From NCBI GenBank assembly GCA_902799665.1, contig CADCBK010000001.1:1-64000 (forward strand): a stretch of 64,000 nt of DNA, written 5' to 3'. The DNA comes from an uncultured Spirochaetaceae bacterium (GTDB lineage: Bacteria > Spirochaetota > Spirochaetia > Treponematales > Treponemataceae). The notes under the pieces are model-generated. The model saw nothing but the letters and a program-made list of their open reading frames with translations, made no database searches and was not told the origin of the DNA. The translations under genes were made by a program, and so were the position numbers. Below, in pieces: positions 29,493 to 37,152 of this stretch. The stretch's first letter is position 1; each line of letters opens with the position of its first letter.

Positions 29493-30473
29493 CTACTTTT
29501 TGGCCTTGGGCTCAGATCTGTCCTGCATAAAGAAGAATACCAACGCAGAGAAGAACATTGTAATTATAAACACGCCCATGGCGATTGCCGAAGCGTAGCC
29601 GTATTTGTTTACGCCCTGGAAGGCTGTGTTATACATGTAAAGAACCATAGTTCTAATCTTGTAGTCAGGGCCGCCGCGCATGTCGGTTAGCAAGAAGGGG
29701 ATTTCAAAAAGCTGCATGCCGCCGATGATTGAAGTGACAAGCAAGAAGAGCATCATCGGGCGCAAAAGCGGAAGCGTGATGTACCAAGTTTGCTGGCGCT
29801 GCGTCGCTCCGTCAACTACGGCTGACTCATACAGTGAAGGAGAAATTGAAGTGATGCCGGCCATCAACATGATCAAGGTCTGGCCGCACCACATCCACCA
29901 CTGGATGAAGGAAACGATTCCGCGCGACCATGCGGGGCTGCGGAAGAAGTTGATTCCTTCTTTAATCACTTCGCCTGTGGCTTGGGTGAATTCATGCTGG
30001 ATGCCAATTTTTGTGAAGAACTGGTTTACAGGTCCAATCGGATATGCGAAAAGGCTTCTGAACAAAATCGCTACAGAAGCCGCAGTAAGCAAGTTTGGAA
30101 GGTAGAAAATCGCGCGGAAAGCGTTCTTTCCCTTAAGTCCGGACATTCCCGGGTCGGTAAAGATAACCGCGAAAATAAGGGCGATTCCCAACTGAGGGGC
30201 AAAGTTGAAACCCCACATAATGAAAGTGTTGATAACGGATCCCCAGAAGTTTGAGTCCTTTACAAGGGCCACATAGTTGGCTCCACCAACAAAGCTGGCG
30301 TCCTTCAAGGTGTCAAACTTGTTAAGGTCTGTAAAAGAAAGCAAAATTGTGTACACAGTGGGCCACAAGTTGAATATCGCGTAAACGACAAGGAAGGGCA
30401 GAACAAAGAACACGCCGTATTTTGCAAGACGCGCTTCGGATCCTTTCGCTTTTTTAGTTTTCAATAAAGGCAT
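29493..30473 (-). CDS. Carbohydrate ABC transporter permease (MalF/UgpA type)
   Basis: Second permease (326 aa) of the same importer. Six membrane segments begin near residue 18 (YGVFFVLPFLVVYAIF), with an EAA loop SLYESAVVDGATQRQQTW at about 215-232. AGGAG lies nine bases before the ATG. It is followed after 11 nt by the MalG-type subunit and preceded, after 237 nt of hairpin-rich DNA, by the binding-protein gene. The substrate is probably a xylo-oligosaccharide, judged only from the GH43 gene at the end of the cluster. Confidence 0.87.
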   Translation of the reverse strand: MPLLKTKKAKGSEARLAKYGVFFVLPFLVVYAIFNLWPTVYTILLSFTDLNKFDTLKDASFVGGANYVALVKDSNFWGSVINTFIMWGFNFAPQLGIALIFAVIFTDPGMSGLKGKNAFRAIFYLPNLLTAASVAILFRSLFAYPIGPVNQFFTKIGIQHEFTQATGEVIKEGINFFRSPAWSRGIVSFIQWWMWCGQTLIMLMAGITSISPSLYESAVVDGATQRQQTWYITLPLLRPMMLFLLVTSIIGGMQLFEIPFLLTDMRGGPDYKIRTMVLYMYNTAFQGVNKYGYASAIAMGVFIITMFFSALVFFFMQDRSEPKAKK

Positions 30474-30584
30474 GTTTTTCTCCTAAAAAACCCATTTTGT
30501 GAATCCTTCGCTTAAGGGGAATCACAGAAAAAACATTAAAAATTTTTTTTCTATTTCTAAATATTTAGCAAACAAAAACAGGTG

Positions 30585-30634
30585 AAAAAAAGGGCGCAGT
30601 CCGACAAATCGTGCAGATTAATCTCGCTGCGCCC
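30585..30634 (-). terminator. Terminator-like stem between binding-protein and permease genes
   Basis: CTGCGCCC (30627-30634) pairs with GGGCGCAG (30592-30599), and on the minus strand the stem runs into seven T. The loop contains a smaller palindrome, AGATTAATCT. Partial termination here would raise the level of the binding protein relative to the permeases. Confidence 0.65.
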
Positions 30635-30644
30635 ATTTGTTAGC

Positions 30645-30697
30645 CTGTCAACTTCGGGCCAAGCCCGAAGCCAGCCGCGGCAAGCGCGGCATGACAG
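30645..30697. repeat. Three-way palindromic element
   Basis: Outer arms CTGTCA/TGACAG enclose two hairpins: CTTCGGGC-CAA-GCCCGAAG (30652-30670) and GCCGCG/CGCGGC (30674-30690). The layout resembles dispersed intergenic palindromic repeats found in many bacterial genomes. Whether it recurs in this genome cannot be seen here. Confidence 0.55.
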
Positions 30698-30710
30698 TTA
30701 TGTAGTTGGA

Positions 30711-31994
30711 TTAGAATCCAAGCTCGTCGGCTACGTGCTTCTTGAAGTCAGCGATAGCGTCGGCCTTAGACTTTTCGCCGTTTACATAAGATCCTACAGC
30801 TTCGCCCCAGAATCCTTCAACAGCCTGGTCAGTTCCCTGGTTGAGCTTTCCGTCTACGTTGTTGGCCATAGCGGCGAACTCAGCGTAGTGGTTCTGTCCA
30901 TTGAGGAACGGCTCGTTGTATGTGTCTTTAATGGCGTTGATAACGTTGTTGTTAGAAACAACGTCGCCTGTGTCTTTGGCCCACTTTGTCAAGAAGCCGT
31001 CGTCTGTGGCAACGTACTTGATGAAGTCTTTGGCCAACTTGGGAACCTTTGTTCCTTTGTAGGCGCCAACCCAAGTGCCACCCCAGCGGTAGGGAGCGGG
31101 TCCAGCGATCATGCCCCAGTCACCGGCTGTGTTGCCAGCGTTGGGCTTAAGAACGTAGTGGAGTCCCCATGTGGGCAAGAATGTTCCGAATACTTCAACC
31201 GGCTTTCCGGCTTCGTCCTTGAGCTCGCCCTTGAATCCAGCGAACCAGCCTTCTGACCACTGTCCCTGGCGTCCTTCAAGTCCTTCGTCCTTGAGAGTCT
31301 TGGCCATTTCCATGTAGTCTTCCATGGCGGGGTCAACAACCAACTTTCCGCCCTGGATCCACGGTCCCTTGCGGGCGCCCTGGAACGGCTTGAACAAGTC
31401 GCCAGTTGTAGAAAGGATTACGCACTTTCCGCCAGAGGCCTTCTTGAGGTCGCGGGCTGTGGCGAGGAATGTGTTCCAGTCTTTGAATGACTTCTGAACT
31501 GTGGCGGGATCGTCAGATCCGAGGTACTTCTTGGCCAATGAGCGGCGATAGAAGTAGGCGCCCGGGCAAGCCTGCCAAGAAAGGCCGTAGACTTTTCCGT
31601 CCTTCATGCCGACTTCGGCAGGATACGGAATCATCTTTGACTTTACTTCGTTGTAAACGTCTGTAAGGTCGAGCATGAGCTTGTCGCCCTGTTCAACGTA
31701 CTTGCGTACGAAAGCGTCTTCCAAAGCGAAAACGTCGGGAGCGCCGTTGCCTGAGGCAAGAACGGGGTCCAATTTGTTGGGGAACTGGTCTGTCGGAGTA
31801 AGTGAGTACTCAACTTCAACGTCGGGGCGATCAACTTTGTAGTACTTGTCGATCATTGTCTGAAGTTCGTCTGTGAAAGACCAAACAACCAATTTCTTAG
31901 CTTCTTCCTTGCTTCCGCCGGCTTTTCCGCAGCTTGTGACAAGGAGCATTGCAGCGGCGGCTACCGATGCAATAATAACGTGACTTTTCTTCAT
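30711..31994 (-). CDS. Sugar ABC transporter substrate-binding lipoprotein
   Basis: Family 1 extracellular solute-binding protein (427 aa). The signal peptide ends in LLVTSC with lipidated Cys22, so it is tethered in the periplasm. The mature chain opens with KKLVVWSFTDELQTMIDKYY, the usual first strand and helix of this fold, and carries GAPDVFALEDAFVRKYVEQG and WGGTWVGAYKGTKVP, typical hinge and ligand-cleft regions. GGAGG lies six bases before the ATG. It is the first gene of the importer operon and has its own strong promoter. Ligand is inferred to be a xylo-oligosaccharide from the neighbouring GH43. Confidence 0.9.
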   Translation of the reverse strand: MKKSHVIIASVAAAAMLLVTSCGKAGGSKEEAKKLVVWSFTDELQTMIDKYYKVDRPDVEVEYSLTPTDQFPNKLDPVLASGNGAPDVFALEDAFVRKYVEQGDKLMLDLTDVYNEVKSKMIPYPAEVGMKDGKVYGLSWQACPGAYFYRRSLAKKYLGSDDPATVQKSFKDWNTFLATARDLKKASGGKCVILSTTGDLFKPFQGARKGPWIQGGKLVVDPAMEDYMEMAKTLKDEGLEGRQGQWSEGWFAGFKGELKDEAGKPVEVFGTFLPTWGLHYVLKPNAGNTAGDWGMIAGPAPYRWGGTWVGAYKGTKVPKLAKDFIKYVATDDGFLTKWAKDTGDVVSNNNVINAIKDTYNEPFLNGQNHYAEFAAMANNVDGKLNQGTDQAVEGFWGEAVGSYVNGEKSKADAIADFKKHVADELGF

Positions 31995-32073
31995 ATTTCC
32001 TCCAGGATATATGATTTAATAAAATAACTGGGGCCGACTGTCAAGGCAATCGGTTTCCCTTTTTCTTAATATC

Positions 32074-32102
32074 ATTATCACTCTGTTTTTTCAGTTTGTC
32101 AA
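32074..32102 (-). promoter_or_regulatory. Promoter of the sugar importer operon
   Basis: TTGACA, 17-nt spacer, GATAAT on the minus strand, about 80 nt before the ATG. Downstream of it, 32034-32053 is an imperfect inverted repeat (CCGA...TCGG) that could be a repressor site, but this is weak. The rest of 31995-32289 shows nothing else I can support. Confidence 0.7.
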
Positions 32103-32248
32103 CAAAATTCTTTAAAAAAATTCAAAAAAAACGCTCAAAAATTCATTTTTTCGCGCTTTTGCCCGCTTTTATGCCCCTTGCCCGGACTTTTTGCAAAAGT
32201 TGGCCGCCTTCGCGCGCTTTTCCGCCGGCGCGCCCAGGATCGCCTTCC

Positions 32249-32277
32249 TTGACAAAGGAAAAAAAGCGCTTTATACT
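32249..32277 (+). promoter_or_regulatory. Promoter of the acyl carrier protein operon
   Basis: TTGACA, a 17-nt spacer and TATACT lie 12 nt before the ATG at 32290, so the inferred leader is only about five bases, with no room for a Shine-Dalgarno. Confidence 0.7.
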
Positions 32278-32289
32278 TTAAAGACTGTT

Positions 32290-32550
32290 ATGGAAGAACT
32301 TAAGAAACAAATCAAAGAGCTGATCATCAGCTCCTTGGAGCTGGAAGACACCACGCCGGAAGACATCAAGGACGACGCGCCCTTGTTTGGAGCCGGATTG
32401 GGCTTGGACTCCATCGACGCCCTTGAGCTGGGCGTGGCTCTAAAGAAGAAATTCAATGTAAAGCTTTCCGCCGAAAGCGACGACAGCAAAAAGCATTTTG
32501 CAAGCGTGAACGCCTTGGCGGAATTCATCAATTCCGAAAGCGGAAAATAA
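32290..32550 (+). CDS. Acyl carrier protein (aryl-polyene ApeE-like)
   Basis: Small acidic carrier protein of 86 residues. The phosphopantetheine attachment Ser lies in GLGLDSIDALELG (about residues 36-48). The GxGLDSIDALEL form is characteristic of the first carrier protein of aryl polyene and related clusters rather than of fatty-acid AcpP. The ATG at 32290 was preferred over an upstream start at 32191 because the family begins with the MEELKKQIKELI helix and the promoter lies in between. It is followed by a second carrier protein after 18 nt. Function is inferred: carrier of an activated starter acid. Confidence 0.85.
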   Translation: MEELKKQIKELIISSLELEDTTPEDIKDDAPLFGAGLGLDSIDALELGVALKKKFNVKLSAESDDSKKHFASVNALAEFINSESGK

Positions 32551-32568
32551 AATTTGGAGGAAACCAAA

Positions 32569-32805
32569 ATGACAAAGGAAGAATTGTTCGGAAAGATTCA
32601 GGAAGTTCTTGAAAGCGACTTTGAAATCGACAAAAGCGAAGTAAAGTTGGACTCAAAGCTTTTTGAGGACTTGGACTTGGATTCAATCGACGCCGTTGAC
32701 TTGCTTTCAAAGCTCAAGCAGTACATGCCCGGAAAGCAGATTGACCCGGAGATGTTCAAGAACGCCAAGACTGTCGAAAACGTGATCGACTTGCTCATCG
32801 CGTAA
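32569..32805 (+). CDS. Second acyl carrier protein (ApeF-like)
   Basis: 78-residue acyl carrier protein with the attachment Ser in LDLDSIDAVDL (about residues 35-45) and a divergent third helix (MPGKQIDPEMFKNAKTVENV). Start at 32569 is set by GGAGG eight bases upstream. The pair of different carrier proteins followed at once by a COG4648/AMP-ligase gene is the order seen in aryl polyene clusters. It ends two bases before the next ATG, implying translational coupling. Confidence 0.87.
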   Translation: MTKEELFGKIQEVLESDFEIDKSEVKLDSKLFEDLDLDSIDAVDLLSKLKQYMPGKQIDPEMFKNAKTVENVIDLLIA

Positions 32806-32807
32806 CC

Positions 32808-34778
32808 ATGAAAATCTTGCTCGCCATAGCGGGCGTCTTATATCCTGTACTGGTCTTTGTTCTCCTTGCGGTTTGCAAAGCGCCGGTCAGGATTATTTCT
32901 TTATGCGCCGTCGCGCTGGCCCTTGTCCTATTTTTGTCCGCGACGGGCAACGCTTCCAAGGGCGCGGACGGAAAACGAAAGCTTAACCCCAAAAATTTAA
33001 TTTCCTCTATTTTTTTCTTGCTGGCAGGAACGGCGTGTTTTGCCACAAACTCGCCGCTGTTTTTAAAGCTTTATCCGCTGGCGGTGTGCGGAACTTTTTT
33101 CTTTGTCTTTGCGATGAGCCTGGCCTCGCCGCCCAACATAATCTTTAGGTTCGCCACGCTGCAGGACAAAAGCATTTTGGGCTCGCCATTTAAAGGCCGC
33201 GTGGAAGCCTATTGCAAAAAGGTGACGCTTGTTTGGTGCGGCTTTTTTGTGTTGAACAGCCTGGCTGCCGCTTGGACGGCCTTTTACGGAAGCGAGCGGG
33301 CCTGGGCGGTTTACAACGGCGGGCTTTCGTATATAATAATGGGACTGATTTTTGCCGTTGAATTTTTAATAAGGAAGAAGGTGAACAAAAAAATGACTGG
33401 CTACTTTCCAATCACAAATTTTAAGGCGGACAGCCGCGCGGACGACTACATTCTTTGCTACGAGGACATTTGGTCCAAGGGCCAATACAAGACTTGGCTG
33501 GACTTTTTGACCGACAGCGCGCGGATGCGAAAGGCCATCGCCGCCAAGGACGCCGACGAGTTCATTTTGCACTGCAACGACTACTGGCTTTTTTTGGTCA
33601 CCTTTGTCGCGCTCTTGCAATGCAAAAAGCAGGTCATGCTTACCGCAAACATCACGCCGGAATTCTTAAAAGAAATGCGAAAGCCGGGCTACGCTTTTTT
33701 TACCGACGCGGAAGGCGTTGCCGACTCGGACTTTATTCCCGACTTGCTGAAGAACGCTCCGCAAGCGACGGAGGAGGAAATACGAACGGCCCCGCAAATT
33801 GTAGCGGACGACACGCGCATCCACATGTTCACTTCGGGAAGCACCGGAAAGCCCAAGGACGTGATCCAGCGCATGACGGAATTTAACGAAGACAACGCGT
33901 TTGTATTCAGCAAGTGGGGAGCGGAATTCCAAAAGCGAAAGCTTGTGGCCACCGTAAGCCAGCACCACATCTACGGCTTTTTGTTCACAATCGCGCTCCC
34001 CTTTGCCGCCGGCGTTCCGTTCCGCAGGAAGAGAATAGAAATTCCAAACGAGTTTGAAAAGCTTTCCGACGAGCGCTACATTATTATCGCCGTTCCAGCC
34101 TTCCTAAAGAGAACCAACGAGGTGGAAGAAAAGCTTCCCTTGAACGACTGCTTTATCTTTACAAGCGGCGGCGTCCTTTTGCCGGAAGTCGCAAAGCGGA
34201 CAAACGAAGTCTTTGGCTTTTGGCCGGTGGAAGTTTACGGATCAACCGAGACGAGCGGCATCGCATACAGGCAAAGCAAGAACGGCTTGGAGTGGACGCC
34301 CTTTGACAACGCCGAAATTTGGAAGAATGAGGACGGCTGCCTTGTGATTAAGTCGCCTTACATAAAAGACCCGGCCGGCTTTGCCACCGCGGACTTGGTT
34401 GACATTCACTCAGACGGCCGCTTTATTCTAAAGGGCCGCTCGGATTCACTCGTTAAGATAGAAGAAAAGCGCGTTTCGCTTGCGGAAGTGGAAAACCGCC
34501 TTTTGCAGTCCGGCCTTGTCCGCGACGTTTGCGTAGTGGCGATGAACGACAGAAGGCAGTACTTGGCCGCCGCGATTCAGTTCAACGACGAAGGAAAGAA
34601 AAAATTTGAAGGCGCCAAAAAGTTTGACATCAACATGTTCTTCCACGACTTTTTGATGGACTTTTTTGAGAACGTAGTCATCCCCAAAAAATGGCGCTTC
34701 CTTGACGCGCTTCCCAGCGACTTGCAGGGCAAGCACAAAAAGCTTGAAATCCAGGCGCTGTTTGCGAAAGAAGAATAG
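32808..34778 (+). CDS. Fusion of COG4648-type membrane domain and acyl-CoA/ACP synthetase
   Basis: 656 residues in two parts. Residues 1-~200 contain about six hydrophobic segments resembling COG4648 membrane proteins. Residues ~205-656 form an ANL-family adenylating enzyme: P-loop HMFTSGSTGKPKDV near 337-350, VEVYGSTETSG near 475, DGRFILKGRSDSLVKIEEKRV near 535-556, and a C-terminal PSDLQGKHKK carrying the catalytic Lys. In aryl polyene clusters these are normally two separate genes (ApeG and ApeH). The likely reaction is ATP-dependent activation of an aromatic or fatty starter acid and loading onto a neighbouring carrier protein. The gene starts two bases after the second carrier protein gene. 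Confidence 0.82.
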   Translation: MKILLAIAGVLYPVLVFVLLAVCKAPVRIISLCAVALALVLFLSATGNASKGADGKRKLNPKNLISSIFFLLAGTACFATNSPLFLKLYPLAVCGTFFFVFAMSLASPPNIIFRFATLQDKSILGSPFKGRVEAYCKKVTLVWCGFFVLNSLAAAWTAFYGSERAWAVYNGGLSYIIMGLIFAVEFLIRKKVNKKMTGYFPITNFKADSRADDYILCYEDIWSKGQYKTWLDFLTDSARMRKAIAAKDADEFILHCNDYWLFLVTFVALLQCKKQVMLTANITPEFLKEMRKPGYAFFTDAEGVADSDFIPDLLKNAPQATEEEIRTAPQIVADDTRIHMFTSGSTGKPKDVIQRMTEFNEDNAFVFSKWGAEFQKRKLVATVSQHHIYGFLFTIALPFAAGVPFRRKRIEIPNEFEKLSDERYIIIAVPAFLKRTNEVEEKLPLNDCFIFTSGGVLLPEVAKRTNEVFGFWPVEVYGSTETSGIAYRQSKNGLEWTPFDNAEIWKNEDGCLVIKSPYIKDPAGFATADLVDIHSDGRFILKGRSDSLVKIEEKRVSLAEVENRLLQSGLVRDVCVVAMNDRRQYLAAAIQFNDEGKKKFEGAKKFDINMFFHDFLMDFFENVVIPKKWRFLDALPSDLQGKHKKLEIQALFAKEE

Positions 34779-34779
34779 A

Positions 34780-35760
34780 ATGGACCAAACAGAAAATGGT
34801 TGCAAGACCAAAAAGCCGGCCCTGAATCCGGTGGCCGCGCTTGCCCTGTGCGCGCTCTTGTGGAGCTTTGGCGGCCTTGTCATAAAATTGATAAAGTGGG
34901 ACGCGCTTGCCATCGCCGGCGTCAGAAGCCTTTTGGGAATGCTGACGGTGACGATTGCCTTTAGGCGGCCGCCAAAACTTTTTGTCCGCCGCGACGAAAA
35001 TAGTTTGCAAGGCCAAAAAGCCGGCGACGAATATTGCAGGCAAGGCCAAAAAGCACGGCCCAAAAAAATCGACTGGCGCGCCACGATAAACCTTTTGCTA
35101 GGCGGCTTTTTTTACGCGGCCACAATGCTGCTATTCGTTCCCGCGACAAAAATGACGACCGCCGCCAACGCGATTTTATTACAATACACAAATCCGATTT
35201 ACATAATAATTTTTGGGCCGCTCTTGGCCGGCGAAAAAAGCGAGTGGATTGACATCACCGCCGTGGCCGGAATCTTGGCCGGAATGGTCTTGCTTTTGTG
35301 GGGCGACCTTGGCGGCGGCCAAATGGCCGGAAACATTTTGGCGCTTTTGTCGGGAGTGACTTACGGCGGAACCACGATTTTTTTGCGGCGGGCAAAGAAC
35401 ACGCGGCCTTCCGATTCGTTGAATTTGTCGTGCCTCTTGTCGTTTTTGTTCGCGATTCCGTTCATCGTAAAGGCAGGGCTGCCGCAAAGCGCCATGTCCT
35501 ACCCGGCCCTCTTGTGCCTGGGCGTTTTTCAAATAGGCTTGCCCGCCGTCCTTCTTTCCATCGGAATAGAAAAAGTTCCGGCGCTAAGCAGCGTAATCAT
35601 CACGATGATAGAGCCGATGATGAACCCGGTCTGGGTGGCGCTTTTTGCGGGCGAAGTTCCCAGCGCCTCCAGCGTTTTTGGAGGCCTAGTGATTTTGGCC
35701 TGCATAGTGGCCCACGTGGCCTTAAAGCGCGCGGCGGCGGTAAGGAAGATGCGGGGGTGA
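34780..35760 (+). CDS. EamA-family (DMT) transporter
   Basis: Ten-segment drug/metabolite-type permease (326 aa) with two EamA repeats, the second beginning near residue 185. The start at 34780, one base after the preceding stop, was chosen over an in-frame ATG 26 codons earlier that lies inside the upstream gene. The cytoplasmic loop after the second segment is lengthened by a charged stretch (about residues 72-97) containing QGQKA twice, encoded by a short DNA repeat. Its coupling to the carrier-protein operon suggests export of a product, or mere co-expression; substrate unknown. Confidence 0.85.
   Translation: MDQTENGCKTKKPALNPVAALALCALLWSFGGLVIKLIKWDALAIAGVRSLLGMLTVTIAFRRPPKLFVRRDENSLQGQKAGDEYCRQGQKARPKKIDWRATINLLLGGFFYAATMLLFVPATKMTTAANAILLQYTNPIYIIIFGPLLAGEKSEWIDITAVAGILAGMVLLLWGDLGGGQMAGNILALLSGVTYGGTTIFLRRAKNTRPSDSLNLSCLLSFLFAIPFIVKAGLPQSAMSYPALLCLGVFQIGLPAVLLSIGIEKVPALSSVIITMIEPMMNPVWVALFAGEVPSASSVFGGLVILACIVAHVALKRAAAVRKMRG
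34800..35054 (+). repeat. Three copies of a ~20-bp repeat inside the EamA gene
   Basis: TGCAAGRCCAAAAAGCCGGC occurs at 34801-34820 and 35006-35025, with a shorter copy (GCAAGGCCAAAAAGC) at 35040-35054. All are in the same frame and yield CKTKKPA, LQGQKAG and RQGQKAR. Confidence 0.7.
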
Positions 35761-35786
35761 GGCGCGCGACAGAAAGCGTTTGCTTT

Positions 35787-36371
35787 CTACGCCCTTATAA
35801 AGTTGGTGAAAACCTTTTTTTCGGCCTCGGGCTGGGGAACGCCGGCGGTCTTTCCGGCTTGAATGCTTTTTAGAATCCAAGCCATGTTGCGGCCGATTGT
35901 TTTCATTATCTGAATTCCTTCCTCGTCCTTTAGAACGTCGTTTCCGTTTGAGCCGTGCGTCATGTTCCAGTAGCGGGAAGTGACGACAGGCTGCTGCGCG
36001 TAAGTTATGTACTTGTTCAAAACGTCAAGGGTGGCGGTGGTTCCGGCCCTGCGCGCGACTGTCACTGCGGCCGCCGGCTTAAAGCGAAGGTACTTTTCGC
36101 CTTCCCAGTAAAGCCTGTCCAAAAAGGCGATCATCTCGCCGGACGGAGAGGCGTAGTATACCGGCGAGCCCAAAACGATTCCGTCGGCTTCCTGGACTTT
36201 TTCCAGCGCCTCGTCAACCAATTCCTTCATCTCGCCCGAAAGCGCGCGGCCGTCAACCCAAAAGATTTCGGCTTCAATTCCGTTTTCGACCAAAGCGTCG
36301 GCCACGATTTTTAGCGACGTGTATGTGCTGCCTTTTTCGTTTCTGCTTCCGTTAAAAAGAATTACCTTCAT
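35787..36371 (-). CDS. NADPH-dependent FMN reductase family flavoprotein
   Basis: Flavodoxin-fold protein of 194 residues. The phosphate-binding loop FNGSRNEKGSTYTSL is at residues 5-19 and the second flavin loop is GSPVYYASPSGEM around 68-80. It probably passes electrons from NAD(P)H to small-molecule acceptors in the cytoplasm; the substrate is unknown. There is no CxxCxxC iron-sulfur motif. The start at 36371 has GGAGG six bases upstream, so the 15-residue upstream extension is rejected. It lies 49 nt behind the VanX-like gene, possibly in one transcript, and is convergent with the EamA gene. A hairpin (AGAAAGC-GTTT-GCTTTCT, 35771-35788) overlaps its stop codon. Confidence 0.85.
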   Translation of the reverse strand: MKVILFNGSRNEKGSTYTSLKIVADALVENGIEAEIFWVDGRALSGEMKELVDEALEKVQEADGIVLGSPVYYASPSGEMIAFLDRLYWEGEKYLRFKPAAAVTVARRAGTTATLDVLNKYITYAQQPVVTSRYWNMTHGSNGNDVLKDEEGIQIMKTIGRNMAWILKSIQAGKTAGVPQPEAEKKVFTNFIRA

Positions 36372-36420
36372 TTTTTCCTCCAATATGGCGCGGCCAGAGC
36401 GCGTAGCCCGCCGCAATTTT

Positions 36421-37071
36421 TTATTCCTTTCTCAAATACGCCGACGAAACTGGAAAGTCAAAGTAAGTGTCGGGATAGGGCTCGTCCTTTAGCGTAAAGT
36501 GCCACCATTCGCAATCCAGCGGAACAAAGCCGTTCCGCGTCATGGCGTCTTGCAAGAACATTCTGTTTTGATATTGCTCACGCGTGACGTCCTTGCAGTC
36601 GGGGTGGGAACGCTCGCTAAAAAGGTCAAAGGGGCTTCCCATGTCCACTTCCTTTCCGGTTTGCATGTCAAGCAAGGTAAGGTCCACGGTACTTCCGCGA
36701 GTATGGCTTGAGCGCGCGGCGATGTAGCCTTTTTTGAACAAGTCCTGCTTTTCAACTTCTGGATAAAAGAACTCTTTCATGCGCAAGTCCAAGTCTTCCA
36801 TTCCCCAAAGCTGAAAATGCTTTACCGCGCAAGCCGGCCTGTAGGCGTCAAAAACTTTTAGCCTGTAGCCCTGCGCGCAAAGCTCGTTGGCCGCCTCCCG
36901 CAAAGCCCGCGCCGCCTCCCTGGTCAAAATCGCGCAAGGCTCCTCGTAGCCGTCAATCCTGTCGCCGATAAAATTGTAAGTTGAATAGTAGCGGATCTCC
37001 TGCACAATCTGCGGCACAAAATCCGCCAAGAGAACAAAGCCCGAAGAATCCATCGTCATCTTGTCTGGCAT
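36421..37071 (-). CDS. ddpX: D-alanyl-D-alanine dipeptidase (VanX/DdpX, M15D)
   Basis: Zinc dipeptidase that cleaves D-Ala-D-Ala, giving a role in wall-fragment recycling; the absence of vanH/vanA argues against glycopeptide resistance. Numbering from the ATG at 37071 (216 aa): FDAYRPA with Arg78, zinc ligands His123 and Asp130 in SSHTRGSTVDLTL, Glu188 and zinc ligand His191 in CEWWHF. No signal peptide is evident. I prefer the ATG at 37071 to the upstream TTG at 37107, because TTGACA at 37102-37107 with AATAAT forms a promoter whose predicted start site is this ATG. Divergent from hisG. Confidence 0.88.
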   Translation of the reverse strand: MPDKMTMDSSGFVLLADFVPQIVQEIRYYSTYNFIGDRIDGYEEPCAILTREAARALREAANELCAQGYRLKVFDAYRPACAVKHFQLWGMEDLDLRMKEFFYPEVEKQDLFKKGYIAARSSHTRGSTVDLTLLDMQTGKEVDMGSPFDLFSERSHPDCKDVTREQYQNRMFLQDAMTRNGFVPLDCEWWHFTLKDEPYPDTYFDFPVSSAYLRKE

Positions 37072-37077
37072 GCAGCC

Positions 37078-37107
37078 ATTATTGCCGACAATCGGGGCGG
37101 CTGTCAA
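37078..37107 (-). promoter_or_regulatory. Promoter of the vanX-like gene, predicted leaderless
   Basis: TTGACA, an 18-nt spacer and AATAAT, then six bases to the ATG at 37071. No Shine-Dalgarno is present. Its -35 faces the -35 of hisG across a short palindrome. Confidence 0.6.
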
Positions 37108-37119
37108 GGAAATCCTTGA
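37104..37119. promoter_or_regulatory. Palindrome joining two divergent -35 boxes
   Basis: TCAAGGA-AA-TCCTTGA is a perfect palindrome that covers most of the -35 of vanX (37102-37107) and of hisG (37116-37121). It may be an operator, or simply reflect the two TTGA motifs placed head to head. Confidence 0.5.
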
Positions 37120-37144
37120 ACATTCCGCCCCAATCTGATAGAAT
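37116..37144 (+). promoter_or_regulatory. Promoter of hisGB, predicted leaderless or near-leaderless
   Basis: TTGAAC, 17-nt spacer, TAGAAT; the hisG ATG begins eight bases later, so the leader would be 0-2 nt. No Shine-Dalgarno precedes hisG. Confidence 0.6.
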
Positions 37145-37152
37145 AGAAAATT

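Noticed and set aside
36421-37071. Vancomycin resistance locus
   Set aside because: Only the dipeptidase is present; no vanH, ligase or two-component genes adjoin it.
37072-37107. TTG start for the VanX-like protein
   Set aside because: The TTG is part of a good -35 box; the ATG at 37071 gives the family-typical N-terminus.
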